Of a stretch of 64,000 bases of DNA, positions 48,031 through 59,775 are shown piece after piece (within the stretch, counting starts at the first letter, position 1; each line of letters begins with the position of its first letter). The notes under the pieces are model-generated. The model was not told where the DNA came from, ran no database searches, and saw only the letters and a program-made list of their open reading frames with translations. Origin of the DNA: Corylus avellana (taxonomy: Eukaryota; Streptophyta; Magnoliopsida; Fagales; Betulaceae); assembly GCF_901000735.1 (NCBI RefSeq), contig NC_081550.1, positions 5,404,666 through 5,468,665 of the forward strand, written 5' to 3'. A program made the position numbers and the translations under genes.

Positions 48031-48826
48031 GAAAAATAATTTAAATTAATAAATTTTTTAATTAAAAAAAATCCAGAAAAAATTTTAGAAAAGAAAATTT
48101 ATTTTTCTTAATAATTTTAAATTACTGAAGTGTCAAAATTGACACATCAGGAAATTTTCTGATGTGTCAAAATTTGACATGTCAAAAAAATTTTGACGTG
48201 TCAGAAAGTGACACGTTAGAAAATTTTTCTGACACACCAATTTTTACAGGTAAGAAAATTCTGACGTGTTACATCTAACACGTTAGAAAATTCTGACGTG
48301 TTAAATCTAACACGTCAGAAATTTTTCGTTTCTGACACCCATAATTGTAATGCCTGAAACACGTCAAAAATGCCCCGTCAGGAGAATTTTCTGACGTGTC
48401 AGACCACCCGACACGTCAGAAAACTTATGTCAACAAAAAATTGATTTTTTGTAGTGTATTTCAAATAGCGAATGCAGTTATTTCCCAATAGGATTCGATT
48501 ATTGATCTTGAGCGCGGAAGATAAATTCAGGGATGCGATTGGCTGAACTTTACAAACACAATATGTGTTCTTTATGGGCAGGTATTTACGACTTCTTTTG
48601 GTGTTTAAATAATTTACCAATGGTTCTGTCATTGTATCCAATGTTAATAGGCTTTTCATTTCCATATAAATTTGATGACTCCAACACAGAGAAGCTACAA
48701 ATGGCAACAAGTGAGAGTGGTGTAGATTCACATTTGCTTGGCTTTGATCCAAAGTGCATTGACTGAGAAGACTACCTTATGAATACTTATATTCCTGGCA
48801 TAAAAAAGTACGCATTAAAATTATAA

Positions 48827-49001
48827 CTTGAAGGATTTTATGTTTTCACTACGAATGATGTATTGTGCTTTTTAAGAATATTCTTTTATTAATAAGGTAG
48901 TATCCTTATATACCTGCCCTTCTGTTTAGAAAATTCCTTGAAGTGTATCAATTAATTACTGTTGTGTAAAATAAACGCAATTAAACTTCCTTGAAGCATA
49001 T
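48827..49001 (+). other. 3' flank of FAR-C up to the LINE-2 insertion
   Basis: It is colinear with the flanks of FAR-A and FAR-B (GAATGATGTATTGTGCTTTT). It resumes at 54918 (GTTGTGTAAAATAAACC) after the LINE. Confidence 0.6.
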
Positions 49002-49089
49002 TAGTCGTTAATATTTTTTTTTTGAAATTGGATTTTCATTAATGAAATCAACTGTTTTGGTCCTTCCTTACAATCTCGTCCATACAAAT

Positions 49090-52000
49090 GGGGAAATCAC
49101 TACTCCAGCTTCGAGAGACTGGTAGGTGTAGTGCCATCTTGGCCAGCTGATGTGCTACTCCATTGGCGGTTCAGCTTACATGACTCACTTGCTAGTTTCC
49201 ACCTTGCCCCAAAGAACGCTTGATATCATTGACTATATGTCCATCCGTCACCCTGCATTGATCAGTTTAGTTTATTGCATTAACCACCTCTAGAGCATCT
49301 CCCTCCAGAAGGCAATTTTGGATTCCTAAGGAGAGGCTAAGCTCAATAGCTGTTCGGGCTGCCAGTGCCTTCGCCAACGAAGGATCAGTGATGGAAGCTT
49401 TGGGTTCACAGTGCATTGCAATAGCCTCACCTGATGAATCCTGAATAATAGCTCCCATCCCGATTAAGCCTCTCTCTTTGTCAACAGCCACGTCCCAGTT
49501 AACCTTTACCAGCCCTTGAGGATGTTTCATCCAAATATCTACTTCCCGAGCAAAGTTTCTAGTTTTGGGATTTGCATGTCTTCGAGTAGCATCATCAAAT
49601 GCCGCCACCTGCTCCTTGGCAATACGCACAACCATTGCCGGGGCTTGAAAAACACCTTCAAAGGCGAACTTATTCCGTCGCAACCATATCCCTCTAGCAA
49701 CTGTGACCATAAGATGACGCTCTTCTTCCTCCAAGCCATGACCAACTTTGAACAGGAGTTCCGTAAAATCACCTTCATAGCACACTCTCTTATGAAGTTT
49801 TCCATGGCATTCTGCCCATACATCTTGGGCTAATGGGCATGACCAAATTATATGGTTTATCGTTTCCGACACTGCTAGACAGATAGGGCACATAGGATTT
49901 GGAACTACCCTCCGCTTGAAAAGCTTTTCCTTGGTTGATAAAATGTCATTACAAGCTTTCCAAAGAAAGAATTTAACAACTCGAGAACCTTTAAGTGCCC
50001 AAATTTTCTTCCATAGATTACGAGAAAGTTGGGCATCCGAACTACTAGCTTCTCCGGCCTCCATTTTCTCTATAGCCAAATGATAGGCGCTCCGAACAAT
50101 GAAGACACCATTTTTTGTATGCTCCCAAGCTAATAAGTCCGTTCCTCTGCGGGGACAAGCCCCCAAACTTAAAATCATTTTGGCCTTCTCCTCTGTGAAA
50201 ATTTCTTTTACAACAGTTGTATTCCACCAGTTGGTATCAGCATCCATGAGTTTAGAAACTTTGGCTTGACTGTCTAGGATGCTAACTGGTGACCTTGCTG
50301 GATGAGGTCTAGCTATAGGCAGCCATGGATCCTCCCAAATTTTTATCCTTGTTCCATCTCCCACTCTCCAAACCAATCCTTCTTGTAACAGTTTTTTCGA
50401 GCTCCAAATGCTACGCCAAGCATATGAGGGGTTTCTACCAAGTTCCGCTTCTAGGAAAGTACCATTAGGGAAATATTTCGCCCACATGATTCTTGCCACT
50501 AGTGTCTCTGGATTCTGAATCAAGCGCCACCCTTGCTTTCCTAACATTGCCAAATTAAAAAGTTCTAGGTCACGGAGCCCCAAACTTCCTTTCTCTTTTG
50601 CTCTCCCCATCTTTTTCAAACTCATCCACGCCAAACGCCCTTGGTTATCTTTGTAACCCCACCAAAACCTGGTCATCATAGAAGTGATATCATGACAAAG
50701 TTTCTTTGGGAGTAGGAAGACACTCATGGTGTAATTGGGTATTGCTTGAATAACTGCTTTCAACAAAACCTCTTTTCCGGCTTGGGTCAAAATTTTTTCT
50801 ATCCATCCGTTTATTCTCTCTGAGATTTTCCCTTGGATACCTGTGAAAGTACTCACCCTAGACCGGCCAACTAAAGGGGGCAAGCCAAGGTACTTCTTAT
50901 AGCTGGTTGAAGAGCTAACCCCTGATATGGACAGAATGAACTCTTTAGTCTCTTGGTTTGTGTTTCGGCTGAAGAAGATGGAGGTTTTGTCTCGATTCAG
51001 TTTTTGTCCCGAGGCCTTCTCATAAGAGCCTAGAATCTCTTGGATCTGAGCCCATTCATCCATATTTGCCTTGCAGAAGAGCAAACTATCATCTGCAAAG
51101 AAAAGATGGTTTATTCTTAATCCACCCCGAACTACCAGGAGGCCGATGATCTTTTGTTCCCTTTCCTCCTTCCCCAACATATGACTTAAGCCCTCAGCAC
51201 ACAAAATAAATAAATACGAGGATAACGGGTCACCCTGTCGGATCCCCTGGGACGGTAAGATTCTCCCATGAGGTTGCCCATTAATCAAGATGGAATAAGA
51301 GACCGATTTAACACACCACATCAGCATATTAACCTATCGATTGCCAAAGCCCATCTTTCTCATTATTGCCTCCAAAAAGTTTCATTCCACCTTGTCGTAG
51401 GCTTTGCTCATATCCAGTTTCAAAGCCATAAACCCCTGTCGGCCTTTCATTCTTGCATCCATCGTATGTAGCGCCTTAAAAGCCACCAAAAGATTATCGG
51501 AAATAAGTCTTCCGGGTATAAATGCACTGTGCGTAGGGGAGATTATATGCTCTAACACCTGTTTCAATATGTTAGCTAAAACTTTGGCAATTAATTTATA
51601 GATAACATTACAAAGGTTTATTGGCCGGTATCCAGTAATCCTAGTTGGGTTTTTCTTTTTGGGGATGAGAACAATGTATGTTGCATTAAGAGACTCGTCA
51701 AAACAATCATGATTCAAGAAATCCAACACTGCTTTACATACCTCCACTCGTACCGTCAGCCACGTTGCTTGGTAAAAACAAGCGGAAAAACCATCCGGAC
51801 TTGGGGATTTGAGGGGGTACATTTGTCCAAGGGCTGTCTCCACCTCCGCTGCAGTGAATTGTCTCAGCAAGGCTGTATTCATTTCCTCAGTCACCCGTGC
51901 CTCCATTCCATCTAAACACTGCTCGATCGTTTCTACCTCACCCGCTGTGAACAGGTTTTGATAAAACTTGATAAAAGTAGTGCTGATGTCATTATTTTTT

Positions 52001-53164
52001 GATTCTTTCCCCTCTTCATTTGTGATTTTAGTGATTGTGTTAATTTTCCGCCGGCTAGACACCCAAGCGTGGAAAAAAGAGGTGTTTCGGTCTCCTTCTC
52101 TAAACTAGTTTTGCTTTCCTCGTTGCTTCCAGTTCACACCCTCTTGCTCCATAATGTATTCTATTTCTCCTTGAAGTCTTTTGATGGCTTCAGCATTTTC
52201 GGGCCCCTCATTCCTCTGCAGATGATCCAGCGCCTTTGTCTTGTCTTTTAGAACCTTTTCTGTCTGGCCAAACTTTTTCCTGCTCCATTGTTTTAGTCGT
52301 GTTTGACACATAGCTAATTTCTCCTGAGCTACCTCTGCTGCCGTGGACCCACCAACTGCTTCATGCCAAGCCGCTGGCACAATATTGTTGTAGTCATCAT
52401 CAAGGAGCCAACTTGCTTGAAATTTAAAACTTTTCGGTGTAAACCGACGTTCTTCCTTCTCCTTACAAACCATGACCAGAAGAGGTTTATTATCTGAGAC
52501 AATAGACAGTAAAACCTGCATCAGTGCATTCGGGAAAAGGCCCCGCCATTCAGTGTTACTTAAAACCCTGTCCAGTCTCTCTCTTTGAGGAAACTCCCAT
52601 CATTTTGGCGATTGTTTCACGTAAACTTCGCTCCTTTGTAGTCCATATCACGGAGATTGCATGTTTCCAACACTAACGTGAAATCTGCCATCTGCTCCTC
52701 CTTTCGCCTGGCACCTCCAACATTTTCATAACTTGCCACTATCTCATTAAAATCCCCATAGCACAACCAGGGTTCAGGCTGGAATTCTTGCATCTGTCGC
52801 AGTAGTGCCCAGGAGTCCTTCATCTTTGTCTAGTCAAGCTGTCCATAAAAACCTGATAGTTTCCAAAGCACATTCTCGTCTATCTTCTTCATGATCGCAT
52901 TGATATGCCACCTCGAATAATTTTGAATCTCGAACATATTTTTCTCCTTCCAGATAAGAGCTAAACCGCCACTCCTACCGATAGGTTCCACAACAAACAG
53001 GCCCTTAAAGCCAAGTTTAAGTCTGATTTTCTCCATCTTTGCATTTCCACATTTAGTTTCCATGAGAAATACAACTCCGGGTCGCTTCTCCTTCACCATC
53101 GGCAAAGATCCCAAACTGTCCGGGGGTTCCCAAGCCCCCGGCAATTCCAACTTAGGAGTTTCAT
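49090..53164 (-). pseudogene. LINE-2 ORF2: endonuclease, reverse transcriptase, RNase H, broken
   Basis: From 53164 it reads LLSWNCRGLGNPRTV, then a one-base frameshift near 53100 before VVFLMETK. The endonuclease continues with LCYGDFNEIV. The RT half 1 (51382-52062) has SPSPDGFSACFY and LKLDMSKAYDKVE, and half 2 (from 51327) has RQGDPLSSYLF and an intact FFADDSLLFCKA box. The zf-RVT part has HIIWSCPLAQDVW, and the RNase H begins GMGAIIQDSSGEAIAM. A TAA at 49267 cuts the RNase H after LEGDALEVVNAIN, and more stops follow. The catalytic residues of RT survive, but the polypeptide is split. Confidence 0.85.
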
Positions 53165-54770
53165 TGGATGTGGTAGGGCTGTGAGATAGCCACCGCGAAT
53201 GTACTTTTTGGGTGTTGGTGTTGGTGTTCGTCCTTCTTCTTTCTAGATTTTTTCTCATGCTTATTTTCCTCTCCTTCATGATCATGAGCTGGAGCCTCCG
53301 TTTTGTTGCTCTCTCCTGGGTTCCTTCAACCACCCGATGTAACTCGGTGTCCACTTTGGCCATTCTTTTCCAAGTGCGCAAATTGGCTCCCTTCATCTTT
53401 CTACTCGTATCCTCCTTCCTACTATTTATTTTGGCAGTAGGTATTGCATCCATAGTATTAAATTCAGGGGTTGGGCTTGCGGTCTCAGTAGTGGTCTGCT
53501 ATGGTTGAGTTAGTTCCATAGGAGTTATTGACCTATTTGGCTCATTTTGGCCCCAAATCATCTATAGTCCTCCCTCGTTACACTTAGGCCCATGACATGG
53601 AGGCCCAATTCCGTAGCCAGACCCCAACCTTGACTCCTCTTCCCCTATAGCTTGCTTTTCGTTTCTTTCTGTAGTAACATTTAATGACGTGGACCATTCA
53701 TCCCCAGAATCTTGCTCCCTATCTTCCCCGAAAGCCTCCTTATTTCCTGCAGCCCTTTCCTGTATTGATTCGCCTTCCGATTCTTGTTGATTCTCCTTCT
53801 CTTTTTGTGTAACCCCTATTATAAGCCCTTTTTGGGAATTAATTGTCCCTTCCGAAAAAAAGCACTGATCCTTGTGCATTGGTGGGGCTAGGGTTTTTGG
53901 GATTGGCGCTACTTTCCTTCTAGAGTGATTGGACGTTTCGCCAGCCGTCGCCATCCTGAACATGGCTTTCCTCCTAGTATTGTCCAGCATTCTCCCACGA
54001 TCGATGAGACCATTCTCCCGTCGCCTTGCGTTTTGGCTCATCAGCACGTAACCACAGCCGCCGTTGCTTAATTCCTTTTGCAGAGCTCAGTTTGGTTGAT
54101 CTGATCACTAGACATCCTTTCTCGTCATTCACCAAGCGGCCACAGTTGAAACAGAATTGGGGTAACTTTTCATACCTAAAAGAAACCCAGGATGTTTTCC
54201 CCTCCACCTCCTGCGCTTGACCTCGTTCAAGGGGCTGCATAACATTAAGTGCAACTTGTATTCGAAGGCAGCGACCCCAACCTGCCCCATCTCCAGCAAT
54301 GTCGACATCCTCCAGTTCTCCTAATGATTCACCAATCCTTGTTCCCACACCCTTCATCATACATAATAACGGCATGTCATGAACCTGGATCCAAAACGGA
54401 GATTTCGTGAAATCCATTTTGGACATGGGATACTCCCATCAAAATTATTTAGGACCAGAATTTGCCGATCAAATGACCATGGCCTTGCCTCTTTCACCCT
54501 CGTCATGTCATCCTCTTCTTCAAATTCAAATAGCCAGAGATTTTCCTGTAACTCCTTGAAGACCACCTGCCCCCGTATTCTCTAGATTTTTGACAATACT
54601 GATGTGAAGGCTTCCTTATTCGTTCGTTTCCCCGCCCAAAGCCATCCGATTAAACTCCTTTTACCCTTCTCACTTGTAATTGCAACTTCCCCTTCCGTAA
54701 TTTTCAATCCTTGTTTTTCCCCTGTGATGAGTGAGATTTTCCCACAAAGTTCTTCCAGATCGTCGGCCAT
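53161..54770 (-). pseudogene. LINE-2 ORF1: DUF4283/zinc-knuckle protein, broken
   Basis: It starts at 54770 with MADDLEELCGKISL, is stopped at 54582, resumes with LWLFEFEEEDDMTRV and FWIQVHDMPLLCM, and has a knuckle CFNCGRLVNDEKGC in which the usual His is Asn. A charged tail follows. One frame ends at a TGA (53161-53163) that overlaps the ORF2 ATG (53162-53164) as ATGA, matching LINE-1. Several stops and frameshifts make it inactive. Confidence 0.7.
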
Positions 54771-54917
54771 GTTCCGTTTTATGCCTTGGAAACAGTTTCG
54801 AAAAAAACAGTCCCAAAACCCCTTTCGGCAAGATAGGGACTAAGTCCTCCCTCCTAGTTTTCGCTCACAGAGAGAAAAACCTAGAGAGAGACTTAACACC
54901 GAATAGTCGTTAATATT

Positions 54918-55133
54918 GTTGTGTAAAATAAACCAAATAAATGAAATTAATCTTCCAATTTGAATTGAACTTTGTAATTAGTAACCTAAAGGTTGTTCAT
55001 AGACATCTTCACTACCTAGAATGTCACATCCTTAATTTGCACCCATCATAGTGCAAGACATGAACTTTTCCAATGCCAATATTGTTTTTGTCAAAATATC
55101 TACGACATTCTCCTTTGCTATCAACTAAATCTT
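54918..55133. other. Unit C 3' flank after LINE-2
   Basis: It continues the FAR-C flank (AACCTAAAGGTTGTTCATAG, compare 12910). No gene is seen. Confidence 0.5.
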
Positions 55134-55708
55134 AGGCTCCGTTTACTTCGACGTAAAATAATTTTCAGAAAATGATTTTTGCATTTTACGGTATTTACTT
55201 CGACGTAAAAATAGTGGTCAACAAAAAATATTTTCCTTTTGACTGAAAATTATTCTTTAATTTTCAGAAAATGGTTTATAATTTTGAAAATCATAAACCA
55301 TTTTTCGACTTTGAGCATCTCATTCTCAAATCGACGGACCTTGCCAAGACACGCCCAAAACCTCACTGGGAACTGCTTGGGACCCGCTCGAGACTTGACC
55401 GGGACTCGCCTAGGACCCGTTCGAGACCCTGCCAGGACCTGATTAGACTTGAATGGGACCTGCCCAAACCTGCCCAGGACATGCCTGGGACTTGCCCAAG
55501 ACCCGATAGGGACTTGCCCAGGACCCCACTAGGACCTGCCTGGGACTTGAACGGAACCCACCTAGGACCGGACTGGACCTACCCTGGACTTGATTGGGAC
55601 CCTCCCAAGACTTGACCCGGACTAAGACCTTGTCGGGACCTGTATGGGACTTACCCGGACCCCAAAGGGACCCGCCCGAGACTTGACCTGGACTCGCCCA
55701 AGACTTGC
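55134..55708. mobile_element. Minisatellite-bearing element, copy 2, truncated
   Basis: The left end, GGCTCCGTTTACTTCGACGT, matches the ends of the element at 31148-32336, followed by the same GAAAATGATTTTTG and ATTCTCAAATCGA words. The minisatellite (about 55335-55705, units like GGGACTTGCCCA) is cut off at 55708 by a copia-like sequence, so the right TIR is missing. Confidence 0.6.
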
Positions 55709-56066
55709 CTCATGTACAACTTATTCGTCAAATTCTTTGCAATGTACAAAGTCTCCAATTTCTGCCAAATTGATTATGCATTTTCTTCATCAATCATATT
55801 ATGAATGACTTCATCTGACAAATTAAGACAAATTACACTGGCAGCCTTCGCATCCATCTCTTCCTATACATCATTGTCCATCTTCTTGGGTTTCTTCACC
55901 TTTCCCAATAACGCCTTGTGAATTCCTTACTGAATTAGCAAATCCTTCATCCTTCTATGCCAAAGAGAGAAATTGTTCTTCTCATTAAACTTCTCCACTT
56001 CAAACTTGGTACTCGTCATATTTACCGTCAATTTGATTCTTGAACCTGAGCTCTGATATTATTTGT
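55709..56066 (-). pseudogene. Tnt1-like Ty1-copia gag fragment and primer-binding site
   Basis: From the ATG at 56019 the minus strand reads MTSTKFEVEKFNEKNNFSLW and RRMKDLLIQ, then a stop, then KVKKPKKMDND and SDEVIHNMIDEE. This is the start of a Tnt1-type copia gag. Upstream lies AATATCAGAGCTCAGG (56046-56061), the usual primer-binding context. The LTR would be about 56066-56460. The element is cut at 55709, so pol is absent. Confidence 0.6.
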
Positions 56067-56700
56067 TGTACAAAAACATGATCATAATTACGGTTAAATA
56101 AGGTGAGAACAATCACACACAAAATAACACCAAGATTTAAGTGGTTCCCTCAATGTGAGGTACGTCCATTGGCGAAGGCGATCACGAAGAAATTTACTAT
56201 GAAATATGGAGTACAAAAATATAGTAGAGAGAAAATCACTCAAACCCAAAACCTCAATATATGCAAATCTTACTATCACACAATAGAGATTCTTTCCTAA
56301 AGAAAATACAAAAGACAAGAATACAAACCCTTCTTCTTTTGCTTGGATACGATGACCGCTGGTAAAGCACCAGATAAAGCGTTAGATAAAGTCTCACTCA
56401 TCTCAAACACCAATGAAGATATCTCACGTTTGAATTCAAGTAGATAACTTACACTTATCCCTTATCTATCACTTGTGTATATCTTAGTGATATCCTAGTT
56501 TAAATATTATTTGAATGTATGATCTTATCTTATTGTAATTGAGTTAATATAGGAGTTTGGTTGTATGTATTTTAAATATCAATACAAACCCACTGAGAAG
56601 GGTATAGAAGCAATTACATCATATAGTGTATTTAGAATTCTTTTATGGTAGCAGATAAAGACTGACGTCTACTTATAGTTTTATTTTTTATTATTTTTTT
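56067..56700. mobile_element. Two adjoining copia LTR remnants
   Basis: The left part belongs to the reversed Tnt1-like fragment (TTGTACAAAAACATG at its inner edge). The right part (about 56460-56700), with TATTGTAATTGAGTTAATAT and a TTATGGTAGCAG word that may be a decayed primer site, precedes the plus-strand copia gag. Exact LTR borders cannot be set. Confidence 0.35.
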
Positions 56701-56717
56701 ATTATTATTATTTTTAT

Positions 56718-59700
56718 ATGGCTGATTCTACTTCTAGCAATAAGTTCAACTCTTCCTCTATTCTCTTTTCTGTCCCAAACATGAACTACCACATTCAGAT
56801 TCGCCTTGGCAAAGACAATTATTTGTCATGGAAAACCCAAATTGATGCGTGCCAACGAGGCCAAGAATCTTATGATTTCATCTCTGGTGCCTTGCTTGCT
56901 TCACCTCAAACCATACCCAACACCTGTACTGATGAAGATGCTCTTCCTACCATGGCTAAGCCGGCTTTCCTTGCTTGGTGTCAATGGGATCAAATGATTC
57001 TCAGTATCCTGATCTCCACACTGTCGGATAATCTTGTTGCACATGCGGTAGGTTGTGCTACCGCCACGGCCCTTTAGCTCTCCTTGGAGAAGATGTTCTC
57101 CTCTCAATCCTGGGCTCATATCATGCAGATACACTACCAGCTTGCGACCTTGAAGAAAGGAACTGCATCCATTGCTGACTACTACCGGAGGATGAAGAGT
57201 CTCAATGACACGTTGGCTGTTATAGACCAACCATTAAATGACTTTGAGACAGTGTCGTATCTCCTTGCTGGACTTGCATCAGAGTACGATCCATTTGTCA
57301 CCTCCATTACCACAAGGATTGATCCTCTCTCCCTTGATGATATCTATGGCCATATGTTAGCTCATGAGTTTCGTGTTGAACAGCATATTCCAGTTGCTGA
57401 CTTGCCCCTTCCATCTGCTAATATCTCAGCAAGGTCTCCCAGCAATCGTGGCAAAGGCATTCGATTTCCTTCCTCTAGCTGAAGGAATTATTTTGGGGGG
57501 CGTGGTTCACGTGGACATGGGAATTTCCACTCTTTACGTGGACGTGGTTCTTTCTCTTTGGCATCTAGCTCCAGCCAGCCTCACATCATATGTCGGGTGT
57601 GCAACCGACCTAAACATTTAGCTCTCATCTGCTAATATCTCAGCAAGGTCTCCCAGCAACCGTGGTAAAGGCATTCGATTTCCCTCCTCTAGCCGAGGGA
57701 ATTATTTTGGGGGCCGTGGTTCATGTGGACATGGGAGTTTCCACTCTTTATGTGGACGTGGTTCTTTCTCTTTGGCATCCAGCTCCAGCCAGCCTCGCAT
57801 CATATGTCGAGTGTGCAACCGACCTAAACATTCAGCTCTCATCCGCTAATATCTTAGCAAGGTCTCCCAGCAACCATGGTAAAGGCATTCAATTTCCCTC
57901 CTTTGGTCGAGGGAATTATTTTAGTGGACGTGGTTCTTTCTCTTTGGCATCTAGCTCTAGCCAGCCTCGCATCATATGTCGGGTGTGCTACCGACCTAGA
58001 CATTTGGCTCTCACCTACTATTGCCGCTTTGATTGCTTCAATCCAGAGCATGAAAGGTCTTCCAATCCACAGGCCTTCTACTCCACTCCAGACCTTCCTA
58101 ATGATGAAAGTTGGTATCCGGATACCAAGGCAACGCACCACATCACGAATGACATGGCCAACCTCAACCCCACGGCTGAGGACTATGCTAGGTCAGACCA
58201 GATTCGAGTCGGTAACGGCATAGGTTTGTCCTTTAGTCACACTGGTTCTGGTTCTATTTTCGCTTCTCGTCGTTCATTTATTTTACGTCAATTACTCCTA
58301 GTTCCACAGATTTGCAAAAATCTTCTTCCTGTGAGTCAGTTTGCTAAAGATAATTCTGTATTTTATGAATTTCACTCGTCTTTTTTGTGATTAAGGATTG
58401 CCACACAAAAACAACCCTCCATTAAGGTCCACTTAAAGCTTGTCTCTACCAGTTCCTGCCGTCACATGCTTCCCCTGAAATAAATCAAGCCCTTGTTGGT
58501 GAACGGACTTCCACTAATCACTTGCATCCCCGCTTGGGTCACCGCACCCTTCAAGTCGTCAAGTATGTTTTATCCAAGTTTTCTTTACCTACTGCTTCCA
58601 ATCAATCTGGTTCACCTTGCTCTGCCTGCCGTCAAGCAAAGGGTCACCAGCTTCCTTTTCCAGCATCTACGTCAGTGTCGTCTAGACCTCTATATTTAAT
58701 TTATTCCGATGTATGGGGTCCATCCCCAATTGTTTCTAATCATGGGAACCACTACTATGTATCTTTTATTGATGCTTTTAGTAAATATACATGCTTGTTT
58801 CCTATTCATTGCAAGTCAAATGTATATGCTACCTTTATTCAATTTCAATCCATGGTTGAATGTCTATTTAATCTTAAAATCAAATGCGTCCAAACTGATT
58901 GGGGTGGGAAATTTTGACCTCTCTCGTAGTTTTTAAAAAAGATTGGGATTGTTCATCGTGTATCGTGTCCACACTCATCAACAACAAGGGTGTGTCAAAA
59001 GGAAACACCATCACATTATTGATACTACCTTAGCTCTTCTGGCTAACAGTCATGTTCCCAAAACCTTCTGGGATGAAGCATGCCAAACTGCTTGCTATCT
59101 CATAAATCGGCTGCCAACTCCACTCCTACGTCACATGTCTCCCTACCAAAAATTATTTAGGAAATCTCCCAACTATAAATTTCTACGTATTTTTGGTTGC
59201 GCTTGTTTTCCAAATCTCCGACCCTACAATAATCATAAGTTAGAGTTTCGTTCAAAACGCTTTTCTTCATGGATTTCTATCTGGGGAGGTATATATGAGT
59301 CAGCCACCAGGTTTTGAGCACCCGTCACTGCCAAAGCATCTATGTAAATTGAATAAGGCTCTATTTGGATTAAAACAAGCTCCCCGAGCTTGGTTCTCAC
59401 GTCTTACTGGCATATTGATTCATTTAGGTTTTATTGGATCCAAAACAAATTCTTCACTGTTTGTATACAACTATGCTACAATAACTATATTTGTCTTGAT
59501 ATATGTCGATGATATCATCATCACCTCTTCAGACCCGGCTGCTAATGAGCTTCTCAACCATCTAAAGGTGGATTTTGCAGTTAAAGATCTTGGACAACTT
59601 TCATTCTTCCTTGGCATTGAGGTCCTCCATGTACTCGATGGTTTACTTCTCACATAGAAGATATATTCTGGATTTGCTCAAACGTACCAACATGCACGAA

Positions 59701-59775
59701 GCAAAACCACAGGTGCTTACTGTGTGTATCTTGGCTCAAGCCTCATATCTTGGAGTGTGCTACGAGACTTAGGAC
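56718..59775 (+). mobile_element. Decayed Ty1-copia retrotransposon, gag to partial RNase H
   Basis: Gag starts at 56718 with the UBN2-type GKDNYLSWKTQIDA and, after a TAG at 57075, continues with ASIADYYRRMKSLND and LAGLASEYDPFV. The zinc-knuckle region is triplicated out of frame. The protease site reads WYPDTKATHHITN in place of the usual DSGATHH. The integrase has the HHCC part (NHLHPRLGHRTL, CSACRQAKG) and core Asp motifs (LIYSDVWGPSP, VQTDWGGKF). The RT survives only from [20 protein letters not shown] and includes [10 protein letters not shown]. The RNase H start (YCVYLGSSLISWS) is reached by deletion. The 3' LTR is absent. It is inactive. Confidence 0.85.
57412..58010 (+). repeat. 214-bp triplication in the copia gag
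   Basis: CATCTGCTAATATCTCAGCA-type starts occur at 57412, 57626 and 57840, each 214 bp apart; the third copy has an internal deletion. It covers the Gly/Arg-rich and zinc-knuckle coding region. As 214 is not a multiple of three, each added copy shifts the frame. Confidence 0.85.

Larger units (their letters stand above)
44922..48456. mobile_element. CACTA-2, inserted in exon 9 of FAR-C and carrying foreign DNA
   Basis: It begins CACTACCAAAAAAAAGATAG and ends ATTTTTTGTAGTG. The flanking trinucleotides are TAC (44919-44921) and TAT (48457-48459); the FAR-B exon 9 text at this point is GGTATTTCAAATAGCG, which fits an original TAT duplication with one later change. It shares with CACTA-1 the GACGTG/CACGTC subterminal words and the purine-rich block after 47640 (GCACGGCAGCAGAGC), so both belong to one family. 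The middle (about 45060-47220) is unlike CACTA-1 and encodes a broken polyprotein-like sequence. Confidence 0.75.
32421..48826 (+). pseudogene. Dead fatty acyl-CoA reductase, FAR-C
   Basis: This third tandem FAR starts inside intron 2, so exons 1-2 with the Rossmann motif are missing. Exon 3 is 32870-33072 and intact. Exon 4 is 39477-39539 plus 40189-40226, split by a MULE. Exon 5 starts at 40701 and loses homology after 40845. Exon 6 (41177-41303) lacks 35 bp that FAR-A and FAR-B have after CCCACCATGG. Exon 7 (41862-41942) lacks one base. Exon 8 (44243-44514) has five extra bases. Exon 9 (44918-44921, 48457-48591) is split by a CACTA element and has further indels. Exon 10 has AA instead of the acceptor AG at 48668-48669 and a TGA at 48764-48766. 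Together these leave no possible product. The YVYTK site survives in exon 6. Confidence 0.92.
49016..54903 (-). mobile_element. Nearly full-length L1-type LINE (LINE-2), antisense, 3' of FAR-C
   Basis: The element is 5.9 kb and flanked by a perfect 14-bp target duplication, TAGTCGTTAATATT, at 49002-49015 and 54904-54917. The poly-A end is the poly-T at 49016-49022. It has the same organisation as LINE-1 but is a different subfamily by sequence. It carries fewer disruptions in the RT region, where one frame of 686 codons is open (49267-51327). The perfect target duplication suggests it is younger than LINE-1, whose duplication has two mismatches. Confidence 0.9.
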
